A DNA stretch of 63,816 nucleotides from Paenibacillus marchantiophytorum. GTDB taxonomy: Bacteria > Bacillota > Bacilli > Paenibacillales > NBRC-103111. Below, piece after piece: positions 53,687 through 62,449 of the stretch. A program made the translations under genes and the position numbers. Below the pieces are notes generated by a model. The model searched no databases and was not told where the DNA came from. It worked only from the letters and a program-made list of their open reading frames with translations. How positions within the stretch are numbered: position 1 is the first letter of the stretch; the number at the start of each line of letters is the position of its first letter. The stretch is taken from positions 1 through 63,816 of the forward strand of contig NZ_BMHE01000044.1 in the NCBI RefSeq assembly GCF_014640555.1, read 5' to 3'.

Positions 53687-53734
53687 AAAAGGCCGCCCCC
53701 CTAGGTTATGAAACCTAGAGTTGCAGCCTCTTTT
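53687..53734 (-). terminator. Intrinsic terminator after the YCF48-like gene
   Basis: On the minus strand AAAAGAGGCTGC and GCGGCCTTTT pair, with CTAGGTT/AACCTAG inside, followed by TTTTGTCC. It is just past the stop at 53739. Confidence 0.75.
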
Positions 53735-53738
53735 GCAA

Positions 53739-54935
53739 TCATTTGGGTGCATCGAAGGTATGCGCCTTTTGCCATTTCACACCACCGTTAGCGGTGGTGT
53801 ACATCACGCTCGGCTGCGCAGTATCATTCGTCAGCAGCCAGCCTTGGTTCACGTCTGCCATTGCCAGCAGCAGCTCGCCGTAGCCAGTGAACGTTTCTTG
53901 GCCGTTCACCCATGTTTTGCCGCCGTCCTTCGTCCATCCGACGGAATTCGGCTTGTCGCAGCTCGGGCACTGCCCGCCCATGAAGGCTACGTCAGGACTG
54001 ACGACGTATAAGGGTCCGGGCTTGGTGCCCGTGTTCTTAGGCCCTGTGTTGTCTCCTGCCGGGAACCCAGGGGCAGGTCCGCCGCCAGCGGTGCTGTTCG
54101 CCAGAACCGTCTGCCAGTTCTTCCCGCCATCCTTCGTATGGAACAGCGAGTAGGAAGTTTGGGTCATGCCTGATTCGCCAATCAGCTCGACCCAGGCATC
54201 GTCAGCACCTGCAGAGCGAATCACCGCTCCCGTAGGGGCAACTGCGGATTTACGCGACAGGACGGCTTTCCACGTTTTGCCTCCATCCTGCGTTCGGTCT
54301 ACTTCAATCGCATCTTTCACCTGCTTCACAGCCCAACCGTTCTTGGCGTCATGAAAATAAGCATCGCCGACCGTCCCTTCGGGCACAGGCATCTTCGTCC
54401 ACTTCACACCACCGTCAACGGTATGCGCATTACCGCTAAAAGCTTCTTGCTTCGTGACGAAATGCAAGAATGCGGCATTCGGCATTTGCCCTACGGAAGC
54501 CCAATGCTGACCTCCGTCTTTGGTATTCACCAGCTTGCCTTCCTCGCCAAACACGGCCCAAGCATCTTGACCGTTCAAGGCAAAAATCTGTTTGGCATCC
54601 CCCGCCCCTTGGTATTGAACTTGCCACTGAGTCCCGCCATTATTCGTATGTGCGATCCAGCCTTTGCCGCCAATCCATCCTGACTTGGCATCCGCTAAGC
54701 GCACAGCGGTTATCGTAGACATCGATACGTTCGATGCAGATGTGTTTTTGTTCGGAACTGTGGTTGGAGCCGCAGTTGGGGTTGCTGCCGGAGCTGTAGG
54801 AGCTGTTGTTACTGCCGCTGATGAAGTCGGTGATTCCGTAACGGCAACTGCTCCGCTTGCGCCTCCCGATGACTGGCAACCTGTTAGGGCGAATAGGGTT
54901 ATCGCTGCAATTGGCATATATTTTTTAATCATCAT
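53739..54935 (-). CDS. YCF48/BNR-repeat beta-propeller lipoprotein
   Basis: 398 aa with a lipoprotein signal peptide (ITLFALTGCQSS), a low-complexity Ala/Thr/Pro linker and a beta-propeller with repeated W.....DGG..W or TKDGGKTW units (NNGGTQWQV, KDGGQHWAS, QDGGKTWKA, KDGGKNWQT, KDGGKTWVN, ANGGVKWQK). The YCF48/BNR propeller is a generic binding fold; in firmicutes such lipoproteins have no fixed role. It is a single gene. Confidence 0.85.
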   Translation of the reverse strand: MMIKKYMPIAAITLFALTGCQSSGGASGAVAVTESPTSSAAVTTAPTAPAATPTAAPTTVPNKNTSASNVSMSTITAVRLADAKSGWIGGKGWIAHTNNGGTQWQVQYQGAGDAKQIFALNGQDAWAVFGEEGKLVNTKDGGQHWASVGQMPNAAFLHFVTKQEAFSGNAHTVDGGVKWTKMPVPEGTVGDAYFHDAKNGWAVKQVKDAIEVDRTQDGGKTWKAVLSRKSAVAPTGAVIRSAGADDAWVELIGESGMTQTSYSLFHTKDGGKNWQTVLANSTAGGGPAPGFPAGDNTGPKNTGTKPGPLYVVSPDVAFMGGQCPSCDKPNSVGWTKDGGKTWVNGQETFTGYGELLLAMADVNQGWLLTNDTAQPSVMYTTANGGVKWQKAHTFDAPK

Positions 54936-55164
54936 CTTTGCGCCTCTCTCTTGTGTAAAATAATCTTTCTAATTCTATAGACGTAGCTTTCCGGCAAAAG
55001 TTGATACCTTCACCAATTAAACGGATGGCAAAATTAGTATGTCCCATAATCAACCAGACCTATAGATCTGATTTTCAAATTGAGAAAATAGGCATGACTC
55101 CCTCTTAACATGAATACAATCCAATCAAGGAGGGGGACTTTGTTACGGAAAGGAAGAGGATCGG

Positions 55165-56178
55165 TTGAGATTCATCTGGGGTAAAAAAGAGTTCACCTTA
55201 ATGATCATTCCGGGCGCCAACCGCCGTACCGTAAGATTCAAGCTTCCGCACAGTAGCCTCTATATTGTGCCCAGCGTGATCCTGCTCGTGCTGATTGGTT
55301 TTTTTGTCACGATCTACTTCATGAATACCCACTCCCATCGAACAAGAAACAACATGCAGCAAGTGTTCGATGGACAAGAACGCCAACTGGTTGATCAAAT
55401 TACTCATAAAAATAGCGAACTGGAACAACTTCAAGCCAATTTGATTGACTTATCCCAGCAGGCCAATGAATTTAAATTGAAGTTGGAAGAAATCAAGAAA
55501 ATCGATCATGTGATCGAATTGATGAGCGAAACGGAAGGAGCGAAAGGGACAAGCAAAAAGACCGCCGCACCTAGCACTCAGCAGCCTAAGGGCAAAAACT
55601 CCGATATCGGTGGCAGCGATGTCCCCGTTACTTCGCAAGATGTCTCTCTTTTGGTGAACAGCACCAAAGAAGGACTTTTTTCGTTAGTCGGAGATATTAA
55701 TGCCCTGCTCCTTCATCTGAATGAATCGGAAGCTAAGCTGAAAGAAGCACAGTATGTAAGCAGCATCACCCCTACCCTCTGGCCGACGGTAACACACAGT
55801 ATTACATCCGGTTTCGGCGTACGCATCGATCCCTTTACCTCCAAACCGTCGATGCACACAGGCTTCGATCTCGATGGCGAAATGAATGATGACGTGTATG
55901 CGACTGCTGCAGGTAAAGTGGTAGAAGCCAGCTTCGACAACGAACACGGCAATCACATTATTATCGATCATACCCGTGGACTCCAAACCGAGTATATGCA
56001 TCTGAATAAAATGCTCGTCAAACGCGGAGAATCAGTAAAGAAAGGTCAAAAGATCGGCCTCATCGGTACAACCGGACGAAGCACAGGCTCTCATCTGCAT
56101 TACGAAGTCCAGAAGAACGGCGTTCCCATCGACCCCAACCCATATCTCAAGACGGATAGAAAGGATGAAAAACCATGA
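55165..56178 (+). CDS. Membrane-anchored M23 family peptidoglycan endopeptidase (copy 2)
   Basis: 337 aa, TTG start after GGAAGAGGA. It has the same domain order as the product of 15168-16187: one membrane helix (residues 28-52), coiled coil, linker, and an M23 domain with HTGFDLDGE, HIIIDHTRG and the zinc ligand GSHLHYEV. Close similarity shows the two are paralogues. Its stop overlaps the start of the next bactofilin gene (ATGA). Confidence 0.9.
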   Translation: MRFIWGKKEFTLMIIPGANRRTVRFKLPHSSLYIVPSVILLVLIGFFVTIYFMNTHSHRTRNNMQQVFDGQERQLVDQITHKNSELEQLQANLIDLSQQANEFKLKLEEIKKIDHVIELMSETEGAKGTSKKTAAPSTQQPKGKNSDIGGSDVPVTSQDVSLLVNSTKEGLFSLVGDINALLLHLNESEAKLKEAQYVSSITPTLWPTVTHSITSGFGVRIDPFTSKPSMHTGFDLDGEMNDDVYATAAGKVVEASFDNEHGNHIIIDHTRGLQTEYMHLNKMLVKRGESVKKGQKIGLIGTTGRSTGSHLHYEVQKNGVPIDPNPYLKTDRKDEKP

Positions 56179-56621
56179 TAGGAAGTTCGAAAGCAAGACG
56201 GATCGACGCCAAAACAACCGATACCTTGATCGGCGGCAGCACCATCTGTGAAGGCAAAATTATGTCCGAAGCCAGCCTTCGCATCGAAGGCCAACTCAAC
56301 GGCGACATTGAATGCGCAGGCGATATCACCATTGGGGAGAACGCTGTCGTGCAATCCAACATCCAGGCCCGCGATGTGATCGTTGCCGGCAAAGTCAAAG
56401 GCAATATCTACACCAAGGGCAAGCTTATCGTCACCAGTTCAGGCGTGCTGGTCGGCAATATTGATGTGCGCTCCTTCGTCATCCAGGAGGGCGGGATCTT
56501 CCAAGGCAGCAGCGCGATGAACATCGCCGCAGGCAGCGAGAAAGGCGGCGGCAAAGTCATCGACGCCAAAGCGCACAAGCAGCAGAAGAGCGAGCAGCAA
56601 GCTGCTTCTGGCGGGAATTGA
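56175..56621 (+). CDS. Bactofilin (polymer-forming cytoskeletal protein, copy 2)
   Basis: 148 aa with TDTLIGGSTICEGKI, EASLRIEGQLNGDIECAGD and beta-helix repeats (QARDVIVAGKVKGNIYTKG), ending in a Lys/Gln-rich tail. It is a clear paralogue of the bactofilin at 16192-16644. It overlaps the upstream M23 gene by 4 nt, suggesting translational coupling and a physical partnership with that peptidase. A terminator follows directly. Confidence 0.92.
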   Translation: MIGSSKARRIDAKTTDTLIGGSTICEGKIMSEASLRIEGQLNGDIECAGDITIGENAVVQSNIQARDVIVAGKVKGNIYTKGKLIVTSSGVLVGNIDVRSFVIQEGGIFQGSSAMNIAAGSEKGGGKVIDAKAHKQQKSEQQAASGGN

Positions 56622-56623
56622 AA

Positions 56624-56673
56624 AAAAGAGGCTGTCTCAAGGTACATAACCTCGAGAGCAGCCTCTTTTTCTT
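56624..56673. terminator. Bidirectional terminator
   Basis: AAAGAGGCTG...CAGCCTCTTT with an inner CTC/GAG pair, followed by TTTCTT on the plus strand and a run of A on the left that gives T on the minus strand. It serves the bactofilin gene and perhaps the convergent transporter operon. Confidence 0.85.
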
Positions 56674-56745
56674 ATCATGTGTTAAGTCTAACAGGAGGTT
56701 CTACAGTTAGCGAGAGCGTAGGGGCAAGATACTGCCATCCGTCTA

Positions 56746-57771
56746 TCACTTACCCGCTTTCACTTCAGCCAGCATGGATAGATCGACAAAATTGCTGAGG
56801 TCCAGCTCATTCTCCTTAATGCCCTTAATATATCGGGCATCGATGGATACTTTTGCCATCTCCTCCATCACCTTAACGTCAACGTCCGTGGTGAGCTTCA
56901 ATCTGCCTAACGAGGCCTTAATTAAGCTTTTGTCCATCCCTTTGCCGCTGTATTTCTTCAGCTGGTTGTTGATGAGATCATACGCTTGATCCTGGCTGTT
57001 CTGGATGAACGTGATGCCATCCATGTTCGCTTTAATTGCCCCCTTCACCATGTCGCGATGGTGAGCAATGAACTTGTCGCTGGCGACCATGATGACGGTC
57101 GGGTAATCACCGTTGTTCGGCGGGATCGCCTTCCAGTCTACAACCACTTTGCCGAGACCAGCCTTCTCGATCTGCGTGCCCCATGGCTCAGGGACGAGCG
57201 CGGCATCAATCTCCTGCTGTCGGAAGGAAACCAAGGCGTCCGACGGAGAACGTACGATAAGATGAGCATTGTCGGCCCCACGGCCCAAGCTTACACCTTC
57301 TTGCTTCAGCAGCAGACGAAGGGAAATTTCATTCGTGTTTCCTTTGGCCGGAACCGCAATTGTTTTATCTACTAAATCTTTCACACTGTTAATTCCTGAT
57401 CCATTGCGGGCAACCAAGACGGCCCCACCGTTATTGGAGCCAGAAACAACGCGGTAGTTCACGCTTTTCAGAAAGAAGGTCGTCGCTGGCCCAGGACCTA
57501 CAAACCCGACATCGATATCCCCCGTCGCCATGGCAATCGATAAATCAGAGCCGTTATCGAAGGCGGTAACTTCAATCTTCACGTCATTGCCCCACTCTCG
57601 GGCGAAGTAGCCTTTCTCCAGAGCGATATATGCCGCGGCATGCGTAACATTTTTAAAAACACCTACCCGAACAACAGCAGCCTTCCCGGACGAAGTCAAC
57701 TTCTCCCCGCATGCGCCCAGCAGAGCAGCAGCGACGACAAGCAGCATTAGCACCCATACACGTTTTCTCAT
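56746..57771 (-). CDS. ABC transporter substrate-binding lipoprotein (sulfonate/nitrate/taurine type, SsuA-like)
   Basis: 341 aa with a lipobox (ALLGACGEK) and the NMT1/SsuA fold: VRVGVFKNVTHAAAYIALEKGYFAREWG, DIDVGFVGPGPATTFF, DLVDKTIAVPAKGNTNEISLR and ALVPEPWGTQI. It presents an organic sulfur, nitrogen or similar anion to the permease. Which substrate is not readable. The start at 57771 follows GGGAGCGGG; a GTG five codons upstream is in that site. It is the last gene of a three-gene operon. Confidence 0.88.
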   Translation of the reverse strand: MRKRVWVLMLLVVAAALLGACGEKLTSSGKAAVVRVGVFKNVTHAAAYIALEKGYFAREWGNDVKIEVTAFDNGSDLSIAMATGDIDVGFVGPGPATTFFLKSVNYRVVSGSNNGGAVLVARNGSGINSVKDLVDKTIAVPAKGNTNEISLRLLLKQEGVSLGRGADNAHLIVRSPSDALVSFRQQEIDAALVPEPWGTQIEKAGLGKVVVDWKAIPPNNGDYPTVIMVASDKFIAHHRDMVKGAIKANMDGITFIQNSQDQAYDLINNQLKKYSGKGMDKSLIKASLGRLKLTTDVDVKVMEEMAKVSIDARYIKGIKENELDLSNFVDLSMLAEVKAGK

Positions 57772-57787
57772 ACGACCCGCTCCCACA

Positions 57788-58552
57788 TTAAGACTTCGAG
57801 CCAGCGAGGCCGTAGCGCTCTAGCACTTTATCTTCGAGTTTCTTAAAGCAGAAGTGGTCGGATACGGTGCCAAGAACGGCAATAATAATAACGATACACA
57901 ACATGAGCGAGGTATCCCCCAAGTTCCGCCCATCCTGCAAAAGTTGACCCAATCCGGCGCCTTTGGCAATCAGTTCACCGGCTACCAAGGCACGCCAAGC
58001 GAAAGCCCAGGCCGTTCGCACGCCATTGATTAAATGAGGAAATGCCGCAGGAATCATCACCTGCACGAACATGTTAAATCCATTCCCTGTGCCCATCGTT
58101 TGAGCGGCGCGCAAATAGATTGGCGGAATATTTTTGATCCCGGTGCGGCTGGCTAATGCCATCGTCCAAGTGGCGCCAAGCGTCGTAATAAAAATAACCG
58201 AAGATTCGTTAAGACCGAACCAGATAATAGCAAAAGGCAGCCAAGCAATACTAGGAATCGTTTGCAAGGATACAACGAGAAATCCTAGCGTATCATCAAG
58301 CAGCCGATAACGGGCGAAAAGGAATCCTAACGTTGTTCCAATGGCCAAAGATAAAGCAAACGAAACCAATAAACGGATCATACTGGCTATCGTTGCTTGC
58401 AAGAGTTCTCCATGCACCAATCCATCGTAGAACGCTTGCAAGGTTTGTGTAACCGAAGGGAACTTCCAGCCCCAGCCAAATAGTCTAAATCCCGCCTCCC
58501 ACGCTATCAGAAGCAGTACCAGAAAAATCGTTCTTCTTAATGCGGTACTCAT
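57788..58552 (-). CDS. ABC transporter permease (SsuC-like)
   Basis: 254 aa with six helices and the binding-protein-dependent permease EAA-like block ARTMGTGNGFNMFVQVMIPAAFPHL, plus WAFAWRALVAGELIAKGAGLG typical of SsuC/TauC. It overlaps the ATPase gene by 68 nt in another frame; GGAGACGGG precedes its ATG. It forms one importer with the ATPase and the lipoprotein 16 nt downstream. Confidence 0.9.
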   Translation of the reverse strand: MSTALRRTIFLVLLLIAWEAGFRLFGWGWKFPSVTQTLQAFYDGLVHGELLQATIASMIRLLVSFALSLAIGTTLGFLFARYRLLDDTLGFLVVSLQTIPSIAWLPFAIIWFGLNESSVIFITTLGATWTMALASRTGIKNIPPIYLRAAQTMGTGNGFNMFVQVMIPAAFPHLINGVRTAWAFAWRALVAGELIAKGAGLGQLLQDGRNLGDTSLMLCIVIIIAVLGTVSDHFCFKKLEDKVLERYGLAGSKS

Positions 58553-59324
58553 CGCCCGTCTCCTCCCTTACCACTTTCTCCAGCTCATCCGCGAGCGCAT
58601 CCATAATCGCATTTTCGACATGATGGAGCAGCGGATCAGCCATATCCCGAGGTCTTGCTGCCTGCACAGCAAACTCTTTCTTAATCGTCCCAGGACGGGT
58701 GGACATCACAAGAACACGATCTGAAAGAATGACCGATTCCCGGATATTATGGGTAATGAAGAGGATCGTTTTGCGCGTGCGCATCCAGATTTCTTCCAAT
58801 TCTTTATGCAAAATAAGGCGTGTCTGCTCATCAAGAGCGGCAAAAGGCTCATCCATGAGCAAAATTTCCGGATCCATCGCAAGCGCTCTAGCAATTGCAG
58901 CCCGCTGCTTCATGCCACCGGAGAGTTCATGGGGATATCGGTCAGCAAAACGGCTGAGATGCACCGATTTGATCTGCTCCATCGCCAGCTCGTGACGATC
59001 CTTCTTGGCCATGCCTTTCTGCTTGAGTCCGAAAGCCACATTATCGAGTACGGTCAGCCAGGGAAACAGGCCGTGCTCTTGAAAAACAACAACACGGTCG
59101 GCACCTGCGCCGCTCACCTTTTTCCCATTAACTTCAATCGTGCCCGCGCTTTGTGTATCAAAGCCTGCGACCAAGTTCAGCACGGTCGATTTCCCGCATC
59201 CGGATGGGCCTAATAAGGAAACGAACTCGCCTTTTTTAATCGTTAATGTAATATTGTCCAGCGCTTGGTAATTGCCGCCGATTCGTTGCACGAACGTTTT
59301 GCTGACTCCCTTTATCTCGATCAA
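58485..59324 (-). CDS. ABC transporter ATP-binding protein (SsuB-like)
   Basis: 279 aa with Walker A GPSGCGKST, Q loop VFQEHGLFPWLTV, signature LSGGMKQRAAIARALAMDP, Walker B LLMDEPFAALDEQ and switch histidine FITHNIRE. The FAAL.EQTR element is typical of SsuB/TauB. TTG start at 59324, 8 nt after GGAGG; a GTG five codons upstream lies in front of that site. The C-terminus is some 25 residues longer than usual and overlaps the permease gene. Confidence 0.92.
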   Translation of the reverse strand: MIEIKGVSKTFVQRIGGNYQALDNITLTIKKGEFVSLLGPSGCGKSTVLNLVAGFDTQSAGTIEVNGKKVSGAGADRVVVFQEHGLFPWLTVLDNVAFGLKQKGMAKKDRHELAMEQIKSVHLSRFADRYPHELSGGMKQRAAIARALAMDPEILLMDEPFAALDEQTRLILHKELEEIWMRTRKTILFITHNIRESVILSDRVLVMSTRPGTIKKEFAVQAARPRDMADPLLHHVENAIMDALADELEKVVREETGDEYRIKKNDFSGTASDSVGGGI

Positions 59325-59366
59325 AATGCTTACCTCCACTCGGGCTTGTCCCGTCGTCGTTATCCC

Positions 59367-60620
59367 TTAAAACAGCATTTTCAATCCGGCCAAGCCCAAA
59401 CCGATAATAAATCCACAGATCGCGCCGTTGACACGAATCCACTGCAAATCAGGGCCAAGCTTGTCTTCCATCAATTGAGTCAGCTTCTCGTTCGTCAGCT
59501 TATCCAGGTTCTCTTTGACCAGTTGACCGATTTTACTATGATTTTGTTCCAAATAAGCCGCGATTTGATCCTGAATGAAATGCTCGCCGCGCTCTATCAT
59601 GTCAGCATTTTCTTGGATCGAGCGAAGCATTTTACGAACAATCGGAAGAACATAACCAGGCACAAAATCGGGTTGATCCACGAAATTCTCTGCCTTAACT
59701 TTCAACCGCTCGAGCAGCCCTGCCAGCTTCTCATCCAGCTCCAACATATCCGGCAGCTTCGCCTTCAAACTGTCTAATTCCGCCAAAAGCTTAGGATTTC
59801 TCTCCAACTTCTCTAATTCACTGCGAATAAACGTGAGTACGGCTTCTCTGCGCGGATGATTCTTCGTACGCATTTGCTCAATATAAGAGAGCACAAAGTT
59901 CTGAATAATGCCGCCGATCTTCTCCTCATTGACCATACCAAGGAACGCATTCACGGCAAAAGCCATGAAGCCATTGGACTGCAGCCCTTCGAATGCTTTG
60001 AGCGCCATCGCGCCGAGTTGATCACGGGTTTCCGCTTTGATCGCCCAAGCTTCTACTTTATCGATGACGAAATCGAACGTTTTGCCGTCGTAACCACCTT
60101 GGATGACAGTATCCGCGAGGGCACGAACCAGTTTGCTGGTATCAACATCTTGAAGCGCTTTATGCATTTCCTCTGCAATCAGCGGAGTCAATTTCTCCAA
60201 ATCAATCGCGTTAAGCGCTTGCTTGGCAAGTGTCGTCAGCCCTTTGTGAACAGCAGCGTTGTCCAGGTTGGTCTCAGCAATCGCAAGCCCACGCTCAAGA
60301 AAGCGGATTTGCTGCAAGCGAGCCCGAATGGTTTCTTTGGACAGCAGCTCATTCTCCACCGTGGAGACGAGTGCTTTCGTAATTTTATCCCGATTCTTGG
60401 GCAACAACGCCGTATGTGGAATGGGTATGCCCAGCGGATGGCGGAAAAGAGCGCTAACCGCAAACCAGTCGGCCAAACCGCCCACTACGCCTGCTTCAAA
60501 ACCACCCTGCAAGAACCCTCCCCAAATGGTTGAGGAAACGGGCAATGTAGCCAGAAAGCCTGCTCCCATAACCCCTAAAGAGACCGTCGCTATATACTTT
60601 GCTTCTTTTTTCATCGTCAT
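59367..60620 (-). CDS. DUF445 family membrane protein (YheB-like)
   Basis: 417 aa from the ATG at 60620: N-terminal region ATVSLGVMGAGFLATLPV, the DUF445 hallmark GFEAGVVGGLADWFAVSALFRHPLGIPIPHTALLPKN in part, long helices in the middle and a C-terminal membrane helix (AICGFIIGLGLAGLKMLF). Function unknown; some relatives act in spore formation. The ATG at 60653 lies so close to a likely TAAAAT -10 box that a start there would be near leaderless. Confidence 0.82.
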   Translation of the reverse strand: MTMKKEAKYIATVSLGVMGAGFLATLPVSSTIWGGFLQGGFEAGVVGGLADWFAVSALFRHPLGIPIPHTALLPKNRDKITKALVSTVENELLSKETIRARLQQIRFLERGLAIAETNLDNAAVHKGLTTLAKQALNAIDLEKLTPLIAEEMHKALQDVDTSKLVRALADTVIQGGYDGKTFDFVIDKVEAWAIKAETRDQLGAMALKAFEGLQSNGFMAFAVNAFLGMVNEEKIGGIIQNFVLSYIEQMRTKNHPRREAVLTFIRSELEKLERNPKLLAELDSLKAKLPDMLELDEKLAGLLERLKVKAENFVDQPDFVPGYVLPIVRKMLRSIQENADMIERGEHFIQDQIAAYLEQNHSKIGQLVKENLDKLTNEKLTQLMEDKLGPDLQWIRVNGAICGFIIGLGLAGLKMLF

Positions 60621-60779
60621 AACATCTCTCTCTGCTCGAATTTGTGAACTCATTCCTTCTATTTTACCACAAAATACGACGAAAACTGTTCTTGAACGTT
60701 AAGCATCGGAATACACATCGATAATATGTATATCGGAGGGCACTCTGCAGCAATTGACAGACAGGAGGGATCATGAATC

Positions 60780-61607
60780 ATGAGTCTTAATGAATACATC
60801 ACGCCTTGGCAGGAACATTTATTCTGGGTTGAAATCTTGCAGGATCATGCCATCTTTGTGGACGAGGCACTTGCAAATGAAGAAATGCAATGGATCGCCA
60901 TCGCTAAGCGCTACATCGCCGCCTTCAAGGAGCTCCGTAATCGTGTTTTAATAACAGATCCCCTACTACCAGTCTCCTCCGAAACGATGGTTCAGCTCTC
61001 CAAAGATATTTACCCCGTTGTTCAGGGTTATTATCAGTTCGAGGGGTATTTGCAGCATTTGCGCATTCAAAATAAAGTCGTCATTTCTTTAACGCCTGTT
61101 TATTTTAATGGCACCCTTCTGGAAAACGGTGAGTATCTTCGTATTTTACACTATTGGATGAACGGTGTCCCCTATGAACCCCTGCCGCTTGTCACCTTGA
61201 TGGAAATGTGGCTGGAAGATCAGCTCGGTCATGCCGTCCTGCTAGGGAATCACCTTGATCCAACCGAAATGAATCTGGTTAAAAGCACCCAGTTATACGC
61301 CCAACAATTCAGCGCTCACATCGTCAAAAACACCGCTATCCGGGGATTCCTTCGCTTCACTCCGCCAAACTTTCCTGTTCAGCAAAAATTCGCGCGCCAG
61401 GTTGCCGAAACGGTCATCGGTTTCTATCGTGTCGTCGAAGGTGTCATTGTGGAATACCAGCATACCGAACTGCTCAGCCGCGTAACGCTTAGGTTCCTGG
61501 AGCATCACCTGCCGGAAACCTGCTATTTCCTACATAAGTTAGCTGCTTACGAGGTAGAAATTCTGGCCCTGCCCAATTGCCCGCTAACCAAGCCGTCATT
61601 TGAGTAG
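60780..61607 (+). CDS. DUF2935 family protein
   Basis: 275 aa made of two helical halves, each with an H..E/W pattern (WQEHLFWVEILQDHAIFVDEAL and LVTLMEMWLEDQLGHAVLLGNHLDP). The four-helix arrangement and conserved His/Glu suggest a metal-binding ferritin-like fold, as proposed for DUF2935; no activity is known. GGAGGG lies 11 nt before the ATG. It is a single gene, divergent from DUF445. Confidence 0.82.
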   Translation: MSLNEYITPWQEHLFWVEILQDHAIFVDEALANEEMQWIAIAKRYIAAFKELRNRVLITDPLLPVSSETMVQLSKDIYPVVQGYYQFEGYLQHLRIQNKVVISLTPVYFNGTLLENGEYLRILHYWMNGVPYEPLPLVTLMEMWLEDQLGHAVLLGNHLDPTEMNLVKSTQLYAQQFSAHIVKNTAIRGFLRFTPPNFPVQQKFARQVAETVIGFYRVVEGVIVEYQHTELLSRVTLRFLEHHLPETCYFLHKLAAYEVEILALPNCPLTKPSFE

Positions 61608-61690
61608 CAACGTCCATCCATCACTGAAACCGCTCAAAAGCGCCCCTTCTCGGATCGTCGTTCCTCCTCATGAGGGGGATCAGGCCGCTT

Positions 61691-61738
61691 ACGCCAAAAA
61701 CCCCAATTCCCTGTGATGGAATTGAGGCTTTTGGCGTT
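61691..61738. terminator. Bidirectional terminator
   Basis: ACGCCAAAAACCCCAATTCC pairs with GGAATTGAGGCTTTTGGCGT (few mismatches) around a 7-nt loop, between the DUF2935 gene and the convergent HD gene. Confidence 0.8.
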
Positions 61739-61771
61739 AGAGCAGCTTGGGATGCTAGGACAATGAACAGC

Positions 61772-62425
61772 CTAACGTTGGCCTTCCCACTCTTGATAGA
61801 ACTGCTCCAAGTACTGCTCCATAAAACGGTGCCGCTCCTCCGCCAATTGCTTGGCGAACGGCGTATTCATCAGCTCCTTCAACTTCAGGAGCTTCTCATA
61901 GAAGTGATTGATCGCGGTGTCATTGCCTGCGCGATATTCCGCCTCCGTCATCTGCTCGCGCGCGGTGACGGAAGGATCGTGAATCGGGCGGCCCTTCCAG
62001 CCCGAATAGGCAAAGACGCGCGAGATGCCCACCGCGCCTATCGCATCCAACCGGTCGGCATCCTGCACGACCCGGCCTTCCAGCGTGCGCATCGGCGGAC
62101 GCGCGCCGCCCTTGAACGACATCGTGCCGATGATCTCCAGCACGTGCTCCACTTCAGCCGCAGCCGCACCGCTAGCGGCCAGCCACGCTTCCAGCTCGCG
62201 CTGCGCAGCGGCTGGATCCGCGTTCAGCTTCTCATCGACGACGTCATGAAGCAGCGCAGCAAGCTCGCAGACGAAACCGTCGGCGCCTTCCTCGGCAGCG
62301 ATGCGCTTCGTCGTCTGCACGACGCGATAGATGTGCCACCAGTCGTGGCCGCTGCTGTCGCGCTCAAGCTTCTCTTTCACAAGCGCTTCGGCTGCGCGCA
62401 GTATGCTCTCATGCCCTTCAGCCAT
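61772..62425 (-). CDS. HD-domain phosphohydrolase (YedJ-like)
   Basis: 217 aa with the HD motifs HDWWHIYRV, LLHDVVDE and the later D of DADRLDAIGAVGI. It matches the YedJ/PdeA-like predicted HD-superfamily hydrolases of about 210-220 aa. GC content is high relative to neighbours. It lies 24 nt downstream of the TrmB-family gene and may be in its operon. Substrate unknown. Confidence 0.88.
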   Translation of the reverse strand: MAEGHESILRAAEALVKEKLERDSSGHDWWHIYRVVQTTKRIAAEEGADGFVCELAALLHDVVDEKLNADPAAAQRELEAWLAASGAAAAEVEHVLEIIGTMSFKGGARPPMRTLEGRVVQDADRLDAIGAVGISRVFAYSGWKGRPIHDPSVTAREQMTEAEYRAGNDTAINHFYEKLLKLKELMNTPFAKQLAEERHRFMEQYLEQFYQEWEGQR

Positions 62426-62449
62426 CCTAAAACCCCCATGGAAACAATC

